This document shows, one piece after another, positions 1-5,849 of a stretch of 8,818 nt of DNA. The stretch is taken from positions 1 to 8,818 of the forward strand of contig JBBQTD010000063.1 of assembly GCA_038234715.1 (NCBI GenBank), written 5' to 3'. Each line of letters opens with the position of its first letter. The first letter of the stretch is position 1. Below the pieces are notes generated by a model that worked only from the letters and a program-made list of their open reading frames with translations, made no database searches and was not told the origin of the DNA. The position numbers were made by a program, and so were the translations under genes. Origin of the DNA: SZAS-103 sp038234715. Lineage in GTDB: Bacteria; Pseudomonadota; Gammaproteobacteria; Xanthomonadales; Xanthomonadaceae.

Positions 1-1
1 G

Positions 2-412
2 AAACGCAATGCGACCATGTTCGGCCCCGCCGGGTTCATGTACGTCTACTTCACGTATGGCATCCATTGGTGTTGCAACGCCGTTTGCGGTGACGAAGGC
101 GACGGGTCGGGCGTGTTGCTCCGGGCACTCGAGCCCCTGACTGGTCTTGAACACATGCGCATCGCGCGTCCACGCGCTCGTCGAGACCGCGATCTGTGCA
201 GTGGTCCAGGACGCCTTACCCAAGCCATGGGGATTGCCGGTGCTCAGAACGGAATCGACCTGGTGGCAGCACAGGACGGCTTCACGATTGTCTGCGACAA
301 CACGATGCCCCCTCAGGATCCGGTTGCGGGCAAGCGGATCGGGATCAGTCGTGGGAAGGATCTTCCCTGGCGGTGGCGCATAGACGGCAACGGCCACGTT
401 TCAAGACGCTGA
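2..412 (+). CDS. 3-methyladenine DNA glycosylase (AAG/MPG family), 5' end outside window
   Basis: This is a base-excision-repair enzyme that removes alkylated purines such as 3-methyladenine from DNA in the cytoplasm. The reading frame is open from base 2, so the gene starts before the window, and 136 residues are visible of roughly 200 usual for the family. The family core is clear: RNATMFGPAG at visible residues 2-11, then YVYFTYGIHWCCN (14-26), which holds the base-stacking tyrosine region, then VLLRALEPL, and GPGRLTQAMGI towards the C-terminus. The segment with the catalytic glutamate normally lies just upstream and cannot be checked here. The C-terminal WRWRIDG followed by a TGA at 410-412 is a normal ending. 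The gene is separated from the next one by 139 bp, so it is probably not part of the same coupled unit. Identification is from family motifs and is secure; a gene symbol is not assigned because bacterial naming varies. Confidence 0.94.
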   Translation, partial: KRNATMFGPAGFMYVYFTYGIHWCCNAVCGDEGDGSGVLLRALEPLTGLEHMRIARPRARRDRDLCSGPGRLTQAMGIAGAQNGIDLVAAQDGFTIVCDNTMPPQDPVAGKRIGISRGKDLPWRWRIDGNGHVSRR

Positions 413-420
413 TGGCGTCT
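404..420 (+). other. Small inverted repeat over the glycosylase stop codon
   Basis: AGACGC at 404-409 can pair with GCGTCT at 415-420 around a 5-base loop that contains the stop codon. A further GACGC at 425-429 could pair instead with 415-419, so two hairpins would compete. No T-run follows, so this is a poor intrinsic terminator. It may be a weak 3'-end structure or chance in GC-rich DNA. Confidence 0.25.
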
Positions 421-437
421 GTCTGACGCAGGATCGC

Positions 438-466
438 TTGAGACATCGATCTGACGCGGATAACAG
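438..466 (+). promoter_or_regulatory. Candidate sigma-70 promoter for the cupin-norB unit
   Basis: TTGAGA at 438-443 matches the -35 consensus at five of six bases. It is followed either by TAACAG at 461-466 (17-bp spacer, weak -10) or GATAAC at 459-464 (15-bp spacer, four of six). It lies in the only sizeable gap upstream of the cupin and norB genes. The -10 is poor, and no clear FNR/DNR-type or NorR-type site was found by eye, so the call is tentative. Confidence 0.25.
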
Positions 467-536
467 AAATCCCAGGTCGTGGGCCTTTGAGAGCCATCGC
501 ACCGACATTTCCTCGTCGCTGAGAGTAGTCTGCCGT

Positions 537-542
537 GAGGAG
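537..542 (+). promoter_or_regulatory. Ribosome binding site deciding the cupin start
   Basis: GAGGAG ends nine bases before the ATG at 552. It is the best Shine-Dalgarno sequence in the cupin/small protein/norB unit. It supports starting the cupin at 552 rather than at the in-frame ATG at 438, whose extra 38 residues look like untranslated sequence. Confidence 0.7.
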
Positions 543-551
543 TTTCAACCC

Positions 552-896
552 ATGGCACTTCATCATGCGTCGTCGGGCGAACGGATTGACATCCGACCGC
601 TTCGTGATGCGCTCAAGACGAACCGGTCGACCACGCTCTACAAGAGCGAGCATCTTGAGGTGTTTCGCCTGGTGCTGCTCGCCGGCAAGGGTATGCCCGA
701 GCATCAGGTGACTGGCGAAGTCACGGTGCAATGTCTGGAGGGCAGCATCGCGTTCTCCATCGGGAGCGCGAGCGAGGTGATGCGGCAGGGCGATCTGAAA
801 TGCCTGTCCGGCGGCGAGCCGCATGCGCTGATGGCCATCGAGGACTCCTCAGTTCTGGTCACTCTGCTGCTTCATGGCATATCGGCCGGCCAATGA
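552..896 (+). CDS. Small single-domain cupin protein
   Basis: This 114-residue protein has the size and pattern of a one-domain cupin, a small beta-barrel that often holds a metal. The first cupin motif is around GKGMPEHQVTGEVTVQCLEG, with His51 and Glu56 as likely metal ligands and the usual LEG turn. The second motif is GDLKCLSGGEPHAL with His91. The first motif has one histidine instead of the classical HxH pair, so metal binding may be weaker or altered. There is no signal peptide or membrane segment, so a cytoplasmic location is expected. The start at 552 is set by a strong GAGGAG site. The stop codon overlaps the start of the next gene in ATGA (893-896), tying it to the small protein and nitric oxide reductase. 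A sensor or auxiliary role in NO metabolism is only an inference from this position; the substrate is unknown. Confidence 0.85.
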   Translation: MALHHASSGERIDIRPLRDALKTNRSTTLYKSEHLEVFRLVLLAGKGMPEHQVTGEVTVQCLEGSIAFSIGSASEVMRQGDLKCLSGGEPHALMAIEDSSVLVTLLLHGISAGQ

Positions 897-1087
897 AGTC
901 TATCCGTCAGTCCGCAGCCGATGCCGAGCACATCGATGAAATGCTCGACGAAGCCGGTCGGGAGAGCTTCCCGGCAAGCGATCCTCCCTCGGTGACACCG
1001 AGGCGACGTGCCATCCAGCTTGCGCGCGGTAAAAGGCCGCGAGCTGGTTTGCCGGGCGACGCTCCGCCGGAAACGTCCAAATCATGA
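893..1087 (+). CDS. Small conserved-type protein with ESFPASDPP motif
   Basis: This is a 64-residue protein of unknown function. Its N-terminal half is acidic and carries DEMLDEAGRESFPASDPPSVTP (residues about 15-36). The ESFPASDPP core is a recurrent short motif that I recognise from small hypothetical proteins of proteobacteria; its role is not known to me. The C-terminal half is basic and low in complexity, rich in Arg, Pro and Gly, and probably disordered. There is no cysteine, signal peptide or membrane segment. Its ATG overlaps the cupin stop and its TGA overlaps the norB start, both as ATGA, and it has no obvious ribosome binding site of its own. Translation by coupling from the cupin is therefore likely. 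The overlaps and motif argue that it is a real gene; a role as a partner of the reductase is inference. Confidence 0.75.
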   Translation: MKSIRQSAADAEHIDEMLDEAGRESFPASDPPSVTPRRRAIQLARGKRPRAGLPGDAPPETSKS

Positions 1088-3408
1088 GCGTTGCCGCGCA
1101 ACCTCAGACCGAAGACGACGGCCCGCTGTCGCGATGGTGGCTGCGCAGTGTTCTGATCGTGATGCTGTTCGGTTTTTCTGGTCTGATCCTGATTACGACG
1201 CTTTCCTATCGCAACGCGCCACCGATCCCGACCCAGGTGACTGATGCGCAGGGGGCGCCGTTGTTCAGCGGCCAGGATGTCGGCGATGGCCAGGCGGTGT
1301 TCCTGAAGTATGGCCTGATGGACAATGGCAGTATCTGGGGGCACGGCGCCTACCTCGGGCCGGACTTTTCGGCGACGGCGCTGCACCGAATGGGCTTAGC
1401 GACTGCTGAGGCCATCGCGCAAGACCGCTATCGCATGGGCTTCGCGGCATTGACGCGGTCGCAAGCGGCGGCGGTACAAGCCGAAGCCGCCGAATCGCTG
1501 AAGACCAACCGCTTTGATGCTGCGAACGGAACCCTTCGGTTCACCGCTCCGCAGGCGGCCGCATACCGCCAGGAAATCGCGCACTGGACCGACTACTTTC
1601 ACGACCCGTCACGCAACGGCGGCCTGAAAGCGGATCTGATCACCGACCCGACCGAACTGCGCCAGTTCGCGGCCTTCGTGAGCTGGGCGGCGTGGGCGTC
1701 GGTGACGGCGCGCCCCGGCAAGGAGTATTCGTACACCAACAACTTTCCTTACGATCCGAGCGTCGGCAATGTGCCCACGTCGGGCGCCCTGCTGTGGAGC
1801 GCGCTCAGCTTGACTGTGTTGCTCGCCGGCATCGCCTCCGTGCTGCTGGCGTTCGGCAAGTTCGACTACCTGGGCTGGATCACGCGCGGCCACCCCGTCC
1901 ACCCGCACCTGCTGCCGGGGGAGTCGAGCCCTGGCCAGAACGCACTCGTGAAATTCTTCGTGGTCGTTGCGCTGCTGTTGCTGGCACAGGCGCTCGTGGG
2001 TGGCGCGGTCGCCCACTACCGCGCCGACCCGGGCAGCTTCTACGGCTTCCAGCTCGAGCGCATCTTCCCCAGCAACCTGATGCGCACCTGGCATCTGCAG
2101 CTGGCGATCTTCTGGATCGCGACGGCCTACGTGGCCGCTGCGTTGTTCCTGGGCCGCTCTTTGCGAACGGACGAACCGCGTTGGTTGGCGCCCTGGACGC
2201 ACGTCCTGTTCGTTGCGTTCGCGGTGGTCATTTTCGGCAGCCTCCTGGGTGAATGGGCCGGGCTGTCGCAACGGCTGGGGTCCTGGTGGTTCTGGCTGGG
2301 CAACCAGGGCTGGGAATACCTCGAACTGGGCCGGCTGTGGCAGGTGTTGCTGGTGGCAGGCCTGTTGGTGTGGTTCGCACTGCTGTGGTCGTTGGTACGT
2401 CCGCGGGCACTGGCCGATCGCGCTGCGCAGCCCATCGTCAGGATGTTCCTGGTGGCTGCGCTGGCCATTCCGGTGTTCTACATCCCCGCGATGTTCTTCG
2501 ACGCCAAGACCAACTTCACCGTGGCCGATACCTGGCGCTTCTGGATCATTCACCTGTGGGTGGAAGGCTTCTTCGAGTTCTTCGCCACGACCATCGTGGC
2601 GCTGACGTTCTATCAACTCGGCCTGACCCGCCGCAACGTCGCGTTGCGGGTGATCTATCTCGACGCGATCCTGTACTTTCTGGGCGGTTTGATGGGTACC
2701 GGGCATCACTGGTACTTCACAGGCCAGACCAACGTCAACATGGCGCTGTCCGCGCTGTTCTCGGCGCTCGAGGTCGTGCCGTTGACCCTGCTGACACTCG
2801 ATGCCTGGGACTTCGTTCGCACAACGCGCGGCGATCGCGACGCCGGTGGAAAGATGATCGTCATCCCGCACAAGTGGACTTTCTATTTCCTGATGGCGGT
2901 GGGCTTCTGGAACTTCGTCGGCGCAGGGATCTTCGGCTTCCTGATCAACCTGCCGATCGTCAGCTACTACGAGATCGGGACCTTGCTCACGCCCAACCAC
3001 GGACATGCCGCGATGATGGGTGTGTTCGGCATGCTGGCGATCGCGCTGATGGTGTTCGTGTTGCGGCAGACGAGCAGCGAAGAGCGCTGGCCGGGCATCG
3101 AGAAGTACATCCGTTGCGCGTTCTGGGGCACCAACGTGGGCCTGGCGATGATGGTCGTGATGAGCTTGTTCCCGGGCGGGCTATTGCAGGTCTGGGACGT
3201 GCTCCAGAACGGGTACTGGCATGCGCGCAGCCTCGCCTACATCGGTAGCGAGCGATCGCATCTGATCGAGTGGCTGCGCATGCCGGGGGATGTCGTCTTC
3301 ATCGTGTTCGGCGCAGTTCCGCTGGTGATTGCGACAACCAAGAGCTACCTCAGTCTGCGTGCAAAGCCAGCCGAGCAACAAGCATCTCGCTCAGCCGCTC
3401 CTGACTGA
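1084..3408 (+). CDS. norB: Quinol-dependent nitric oxide reductase (qNOR)
   Basis: This inner-membrane enzyme reduces two NO to N2O with electrons from quinol; the single-subunit form is also called norZ. At 774 residues it has normal qNOR length. A first membrane helix (about 21-41) is followed by a periplasmic domain to about 225 that resembles NorC but has no CxxCH haem c motif, which marks the quinol type. The rest is a NorB-like multi-helix core. His337 (WHLQL) and His641 fit the low-spin haem b ligands and His639 the haem b3 ligand (NHGH). His490, His541 and His542 (GTGHHW) fit the FeB histidines, with Glu494 and Glu498 in HLWVEGFFE as the conserved active-site glutamates. All key residues are present. 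The start overlaps the previous stop (ATGA at 1084-1087) and has only a distant GGAA upstream, suggesting coupled translation. Because it needs no cytochrome c, it may serve NO detoxification as well as denitrification. Confidence 0.97.
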   Translation: MSVAAQPQTEDDGPLSRWWLRSVLIVMLFGFSGLILITTLSYRNAPPIPTQVTDAQGAPLFSGQDVGDGQAVFLKYGLMDNGSIWGHGAYLGPDFSATALHRMGLATAEAIAQDRYRMGFAALTRSQAAAVQAEAAESLKTNRFDAANGTLRFTAPQAAAYRQEIAHWTDYFHDPSRNGGLKADLITDPTELRQFAAFVSWAAWASVTARPGKEYSYTNNFPYDPSVGNVPTSGALLWSALSLTVLLAGIASVLLAFGKFDYLGWITRGHPVHPHLLPGESSPGQNALVKFFVVVALLLLAQALVGGAVAHYRADPGSFYGFQLERIFPSNLMRTWHLQLAIFWIATAYVAAALFLGRSLRTDEPRWLAPWTHVLFVAFAVVIFGSLLGEWAGLSQRLGSWWFWLGNQGWEYLELGRLWQVLLVAGLLVWFALLWSLVRPRALADRAAQPIVRMFLVAALAIPVFYIPAMFFDAKTNFTVADTWRFWIIHLWVEGFFEFFATTIVALTFYQLGLTRRNVALRVIYLDAILYFLGGLMGTGHHWYFTGQTNVNMALSALFSALEVVPLTLLTLDAWDFVRTTRGDRDAGGKMIVIPHKWTFYFLMAVGFWNFVGAGIFGFLINLPIVSYYEIGTLLTPNHGHAAMMGVFGMLAIALMVFVLRQTSSEERWPGIEKYIRCAFWGTNVGLAMMVVMSLFPGGLLQVWDVLQNGYWHARSLAYIGSERSHLIEWLRMPGDVVFIVFGAVPLVIATTKSYLSLRAKPAEQQASRSAAPD

Positions 3409-3413
3409 GCGAG
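3386..3413 (+). terminator. Stem-loop across the norB stop, possible terminator
   Basis: CTCGCTCAG at 3386-3394 and CTGAGCGAG at 3405-3413 form a perfect 9-bp inverted repeat around a 10-base loop. The norB TGA (3406-3408) sits in the right arm. No T-run follows, so it is not a classical intrinsic terminator. It could slow the polymerase or protect the 3' end of the transcript. Confidence 0.4.
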
Positions 3414-3492
3414 CTAGCAGCAATATCTGGACGTATTACGGTTGCGTCCGTTCGCCTTATCTGCGAGCGGTTCGGGTTGCCATACAAGCGTC

Positions 3493-3510
3493 CAACAGGC
3501 TGTTGAAAAA
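3493..3510 (-). repeat. Probable terminal inverted repeat of the IS5-type relic
   Basis: CAACAGGCTGTTG (3493-3505) is a perfect palindrome with a one-base centre, followed by an A-run from 3506. The string CAGGCTGTTGAAAAA resembles ends I recall from IS5-like elements. It lies just beyond the transposase fragment, where an element end would be expected. The identity of the exact end is inferred from memory and from position. Confidence 0.4.
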
Positions 3511-3539
3511 AAATGCCCGAAGAGCGCAGAGCTGTTCAT

Positions 3540-3617
3540 CTGCAGGCAGTGCACCCGCAGCATCACCGCCAGCGAATACGGTGGACGGCCGTTCTCGCCC
3601 TTCGGGTTTGGCGATGC
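3540..3617 (-). pseudogene. IS5-family transposase fragment
   Basis: Read on the - strand, this short stretch encodes NPKGENGRPPYSLAVMLRVHCLQ, which closely matches the N-terminal region of IS5-family transposases (typically ...YPKxGxGRRPYPLxxMLRIHCxQ). Only about 26 residues survive of an enzyme of roughly 320. The similarity stops after HCLQ, and 30 bases further on lies a probable element end (3493-3510). The catalytic DDE domain is absent, so nothing active is made. The fragment is in the same frame as the DUF488 gene whose TAA lies immediately upstream at 3624-3626, but it is separated from it by that stop. It shows that an insertion sequence once sat between norB and the DUF488 gene and was then almost wholly deleted. 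Confidence 0.75.
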
Positions 3618-3623
3618 GGGGGG

Positions 3624-3983
3624 TTATTCAGAGCTTCCCGAGCGCTTCAGGAAGTCCATCAGGACGATCGCCGCATTGTGCGTTTCATCCTTGGCAGCGT
3701 AGACAAGTGTTGCCTTTTTCTTCCCAATCTCTTCTTTCAGCCTCGCCACCTGATCGTCGTTCCCACGAAGTTCGGCCCGATAGCGTTTCTTGAACTCCGT
3801 CCATTTGTCGGGATCGTGGTCGAACCACTTGCGCAACTCCGTGCTCGGGGCGATCTCCTTCAGCCACACGTCGACGTGCGCATTCTCCTTAGTCAGCCCG
3901 CGTGGCCAGAGTCGCTCGACGAGGATGCGCTTGCCGTCGGTGGAGTCCAGTTTTTCGTAAACGCGTTTGAGCTTGATGCTCAT
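3624..3983 (-). CDS. DUF488 family protein, YeaO-like
   Basis: This is a complete 119-residue protein of the DUF488 family, YeaO-like subgroup. Its function has not been established. The subgroup signatures are all present: an N-terminal KLKRVYE followed by DGKRILVERLWPRGLTKE (residues about 17-34), then WLKEIAPSTELRKWFDHDPDKWTEFKKRYRAEL (about 40-72), and a C-terminal half with KKATLVYAAKDETHNAAIVLMDFL. That last part resembles the nucleotide-handling fold with a conserved Asp/Glu pair, but no catalytic residue is proven. It is cytoplasmic, with no signal peptide. The ATG at 3983 has a GGGGA site five bases upstream. A 15-codon ORF lies 33 bases further upstream on the same strand. The gene points towards norB, so the two are convergent and separated by the IS5 relic. 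Confidence 0.93.
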   Translation of the reverse strand: MSIKLKRVYEKLDSTDGKRILVERLWPRGLTKENAHVDVWLKEIAPSTELRKWFDHDPDKWTEFKKRYRAELRGNDDQVARLKEEIGKKKATLVYAAKDETHNAAIVLMDFLKRSGSSE

Positions 3984-4016
3984 GGTTGTCCCCGACCCAT
4001 TGAGGCGACGCCGGGC

Positions 4017-4064
4017 CTACCCGATCGCGGCAATGATTTGCAGGATGATCAGACAGCGCTGCAT
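4017..4064 (-). CDS. Possible 15-residue leader peptide upstream of DUF488
   Basis: A tiny ORF encodes MQRCLIILQIIAAIG. It has a convincing Shine-Dalgarno sequence, GGAGA, six bases before its ATG at 4064-4062, better than many real genes nearby. It ends 33 bases before the start of the DUF488 gene on the same strand. A small CGGG/CCCG hairpin (4012-4023) covers its stop codon. The peptide is hydrophobic. It could be a leader ORF controlling the DUF488 gene, the remnant of a longer membrane protein, or chance. No run of a single regulatory codon is visible, so amino-acid attenuation is not indicated. Confidence 0.3.
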   Translation of the reverse strand: MQRCLIILQIIAAIG

Positions 4065-4086
4065 GGTTTGTCTCCGTTGCGATGTC

Positions 4087-4124
4087 GCCAGCGTTGCACC
4101 TAAGGTTTATTTTGACGGTACCCC
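4087..4124 (-). repeat. Candidate Tn3-family 38-bp terminal inverted repeat
   Basis: Read on the - strand from 4124, the sequence begins GGGGTACCGTCAAAATAAAC and carries ACGCT at positions 31-35. Tn3-family ends are typically 38 bp, start with GGGG, have an AT-rich middle and finish near ACGCTAAG, and the Tn4430 type starts GGGGTACCG as I recall it. The final three bases (GGC, not AAG) do not fit. With GGGG outermost at 4124, the element would lie to the left. Recognisable ClC homology begins immediately to the right, which supports a junction, but GGTACCCCA also reads as the Gly-Thr-Pro of a ClC-like protein, so coincidence is possible. No partner end is visible in the window. Confidence 0.45.
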
Positions 4125-5571
4125 AGACGTGCTATGTGAATCGATCCTGTTCGGCAAGAGCCAGATGTCGGCGAAAGTCGCGGTGCTCAAGCCACTGTCG
4201 TCGGGCATCGTGATCGGCAGCGGTGGTCCGTTTGGCGCGGAAGGACCGATCATCATGACCGGTGGTGCTGCGGCGTCCCTGCTCGCGCAGGCCTTCCATC
4301 TGAGTTCGGTCGAGCGCAAGGCGCTGCTCGTGGCGGGCGCATGCGCTGGCATGACTGCGGTATTCGGTACGCCATTGGCAGCGGTGTTGCTCGCGGTCGA
4401 GTTGCTGTTGTTCGAACTACGCCCGCGCAGCCTGCTGCCGGTCGCCCTGGCTTGCGCAGTGGCGGGTTTCCTGCGGCCGCTTTGGGCGTCCGGCGGTCCG
4501 TTGTTTCCACTGGACACGCCTGTGCCATCGACCATCGCGATGCTTTCCTGTGTCGTCGCCGGGCTTGCCTCGGGCGCGCTGTCATCGCTGATGTCCGCTG
4601 CGCTGTACCGCATCGAGGATGGTTTCGCGCACTTGCCGCTGCACTGGATGTGGTGGCCGGCGCTGGGAGGCCTGGTGGTGGGCATCGGTGGATTCATCGA
4701 GCCGCGCGCGCTGGGCGTTGGCTACGACGTGATCGGCGACTTGCTCGCGAATCATCTGCTGCTTTCGACCGTGGTCGCGTTGATCCTCGTCAAGGCGATC
4801 ATCTGGGCGGTGGCGCTCGGCTCCGGTACATCGGGCGGCGTGCTCGCTCCATTACTGATGATCGGTGCGGGGTTGGGCTGCGTGCTCGGCCCGTGGCTAC
4901 CTGGCGGCGATCCGAAGCTATGGGCGCTGGTGTGCATGGCGGCCACGCTGGGCGGCACGATGCGCGCGCCATTGACCGCAGTGGTGTTCGCGTTCGGACT
5001 GACCCACGACGCCAACGCATTCCTGCCGACACTTCTGGGTTGCGTGGTTGCCTACGGCTTCACGGTGATCTTCATGCCGCGTTCGATCCTCACCGAGAAG
5101 ATCGCCCGCCGTGGCCAGCATGTGTATCGCGAATACGGCCTCGATCCGCTGGAGACGCATTTCATCGACGAGGTCATGACGCGCGAAGTCGTCGCTGTGG
5201 CCCGTGAGATGAGGGTCGTCGACGTGCTCCGCGAGTATTTTGGCGTTGGTCAGAAGCAACGCGCCTATCCGGTCGTGGCGGCCGGTCGGTTGCTCGGGCT
5301 CGTGGATCGCGCCCGCCTGCAGGAGTTCGATCCCGGCGCCAGCATGCTGCCAATCGCAACACTCCTGGCGAACGACAACGCGACTTGGGCGCTGCCAACC
5401 GAAACCTGCCGTGAAGTGGCCTCGCGCATGGCAGCCTTCGGACTGGAACGACTTCCAGTCGTCGAATCGCTCGAGTCGAAGCAACTGATCGGAATCGTCA
5501 GTCGCAGCGACCTGCTCAAGCCCTCGCGCAAGCTCTACGACGAAGAATCGCGCCGCGAACGTTTGTTATAG
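4123..5571 (+). pseudogene. ClC chloride channel/transporter with CBS domains, 5'-truncated
   Basis: This encodes about 482 residues of a voltage-gated chloride channel family protein, which moves chloride (often in exchange for protons) across the inner membrane. Visible signatures are KPLSSGIVIGSGGPFGAEGP (GxEGP motif near 4234), GSGTSGGVLAPL (third anion-binding loop, near 4820) and GGTMRAPLTAVVFAF. Two CBS domains follow from about 5173 to the end; these usually bind adenine nucleotides. Homology starts at PDVLCESILFGKS near 4123. The first roughly 100 residues, with the first helices and the GSGIP loop, are missing. Upstream in-frame codons (to an ATG at 3967) overlap the DUF488 start and do not resemble ClC. 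Internal starts at 4129 (GTG) or 4165 (ATG) lack a good ribosome binding site. The remaining frame is intact, so the break is recent or the stub is still expressed. Function as a channel is unlikely without the N-terminus. Confidence 0.88.
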
Positions 5572-5572
5572 C

Positions 5573-5586
5573 GACGTGCCAACGTC
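5573..5586 (+). terminator. Short hairpin just after the ClC stop
   Basis: GACGT (5573-5577) pairs with ACGTC (5582-5586) around GCCA, two bases after the ClC stop codon, and is followed by only two Ts. The stem is short, so this is at most a weak terminator. The remaining sequence to 5738 shows no convincing gene, RNA or repeat. Confidence 0.25.
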
Positions 5587-5738
5587 TTAACGGGCGGATA
5601 TTGTCCCGCCGGCTCTGTCGAACAAGATACGATTGTGCCAACCCGGATCACGTCTTGGTCTCGTCGCGCCGCCTACGTAAAGTAGCTCCAGCCCGGAAGC
5701 CTGTGGCCCACAGAATTCCGTTTGTATCCACCCTAGTC

Positions 5739-5849
5739 ATGAGCGAACAAGACCCGCCGCAAATAGCGCGTTGGCCGAACGACGCAATCTTTACCCTTGA
5801 CCATTCAACATTGCCGTTCGAGCGCATTGTCGCGTTGCTGCGAACCTAG
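5739..5849 (+). pseudogene. N-terminal stub of a second DUF488 protein
   Basis: The 36-residue frame ends AIFTLDHSTLPFERIVALLRT and then stops. This matches the N-terminus of the other DUF488 subtype, which begins (I/V)(F/Y)TIGHST followed by a helix (E)xFxxLL and continues for a further 100 or more residues. The usual TIGHST reads TLDHST here, suggesting decay. Everything after LLRT is missing, and the following bases belong to a convergent reading frame on the other strand, so the gene was cut near 5845. The ATG at 5739 has no good ribosome binding site; a GTG at 5703 is an alternative start. It lies 167 bp after the ClC remnant on the same strand. Not functional as it stands. Confidence 0.72.

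Noticed and set aside
436..455. FNR/DNR-like site around TTGAGACATCGATCTG
   Set aside because: Only one half-site is close to TTGAT. The other does not match ATCAA at the required four-base spacing.
438..551. N-terminal extension of the cupin from the ATG at 438
   Set aside because: The extra 38 residues have no cupin character, and the strong GAGGAG site supports the start at 552.
2690..2702. GGGTACCGGG within norB as a possible Tn3-type end
   Set aside because: It encodes the conserved MGTGHH active-site segment of qNOR and has no further similarity to a 38-bp end.
1609..3006. Long open frame of 465 codons on the - strand opposite norB
   Set aside because: It is antisense to conserved qNOR coding sequence. 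Its product is full of Gln, Arg, Glu and His without any domain, which is typical of a GC-rich shadow frame.
2253..3248. 331-codon + strand frame inside norB
   Set aside because: It is out of frame with norB and extremely rich in Arg, Gly and Asp. It shows no family motif, so it is a shadow of the real gene.
3611..3630. GGGGGGTTATTC as the left end matching the 4087-4124 repeat
   Set aside because: Beyond the G-run it shares no extended similarity with GGGGTACCG, and it spans the stop codon of an intact DUF488 gene.
3442..3702. + strand frame with CRQC and GRPFSPFGFG that looked like a small zinc-binding protein
   Set aside because: It is the complement of the IS5 transposase fragment and of the DUF488 3' end, both of which have clear family matches on the - strand.
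3967..4122. ClC start at the ATG at 3967
   Set aside because: The 52 codons before PDVLCES do not resemble ClC helices, overlap the start of the - strand DUF488 gene and are interrupted in meaning by the candidate transposon end.
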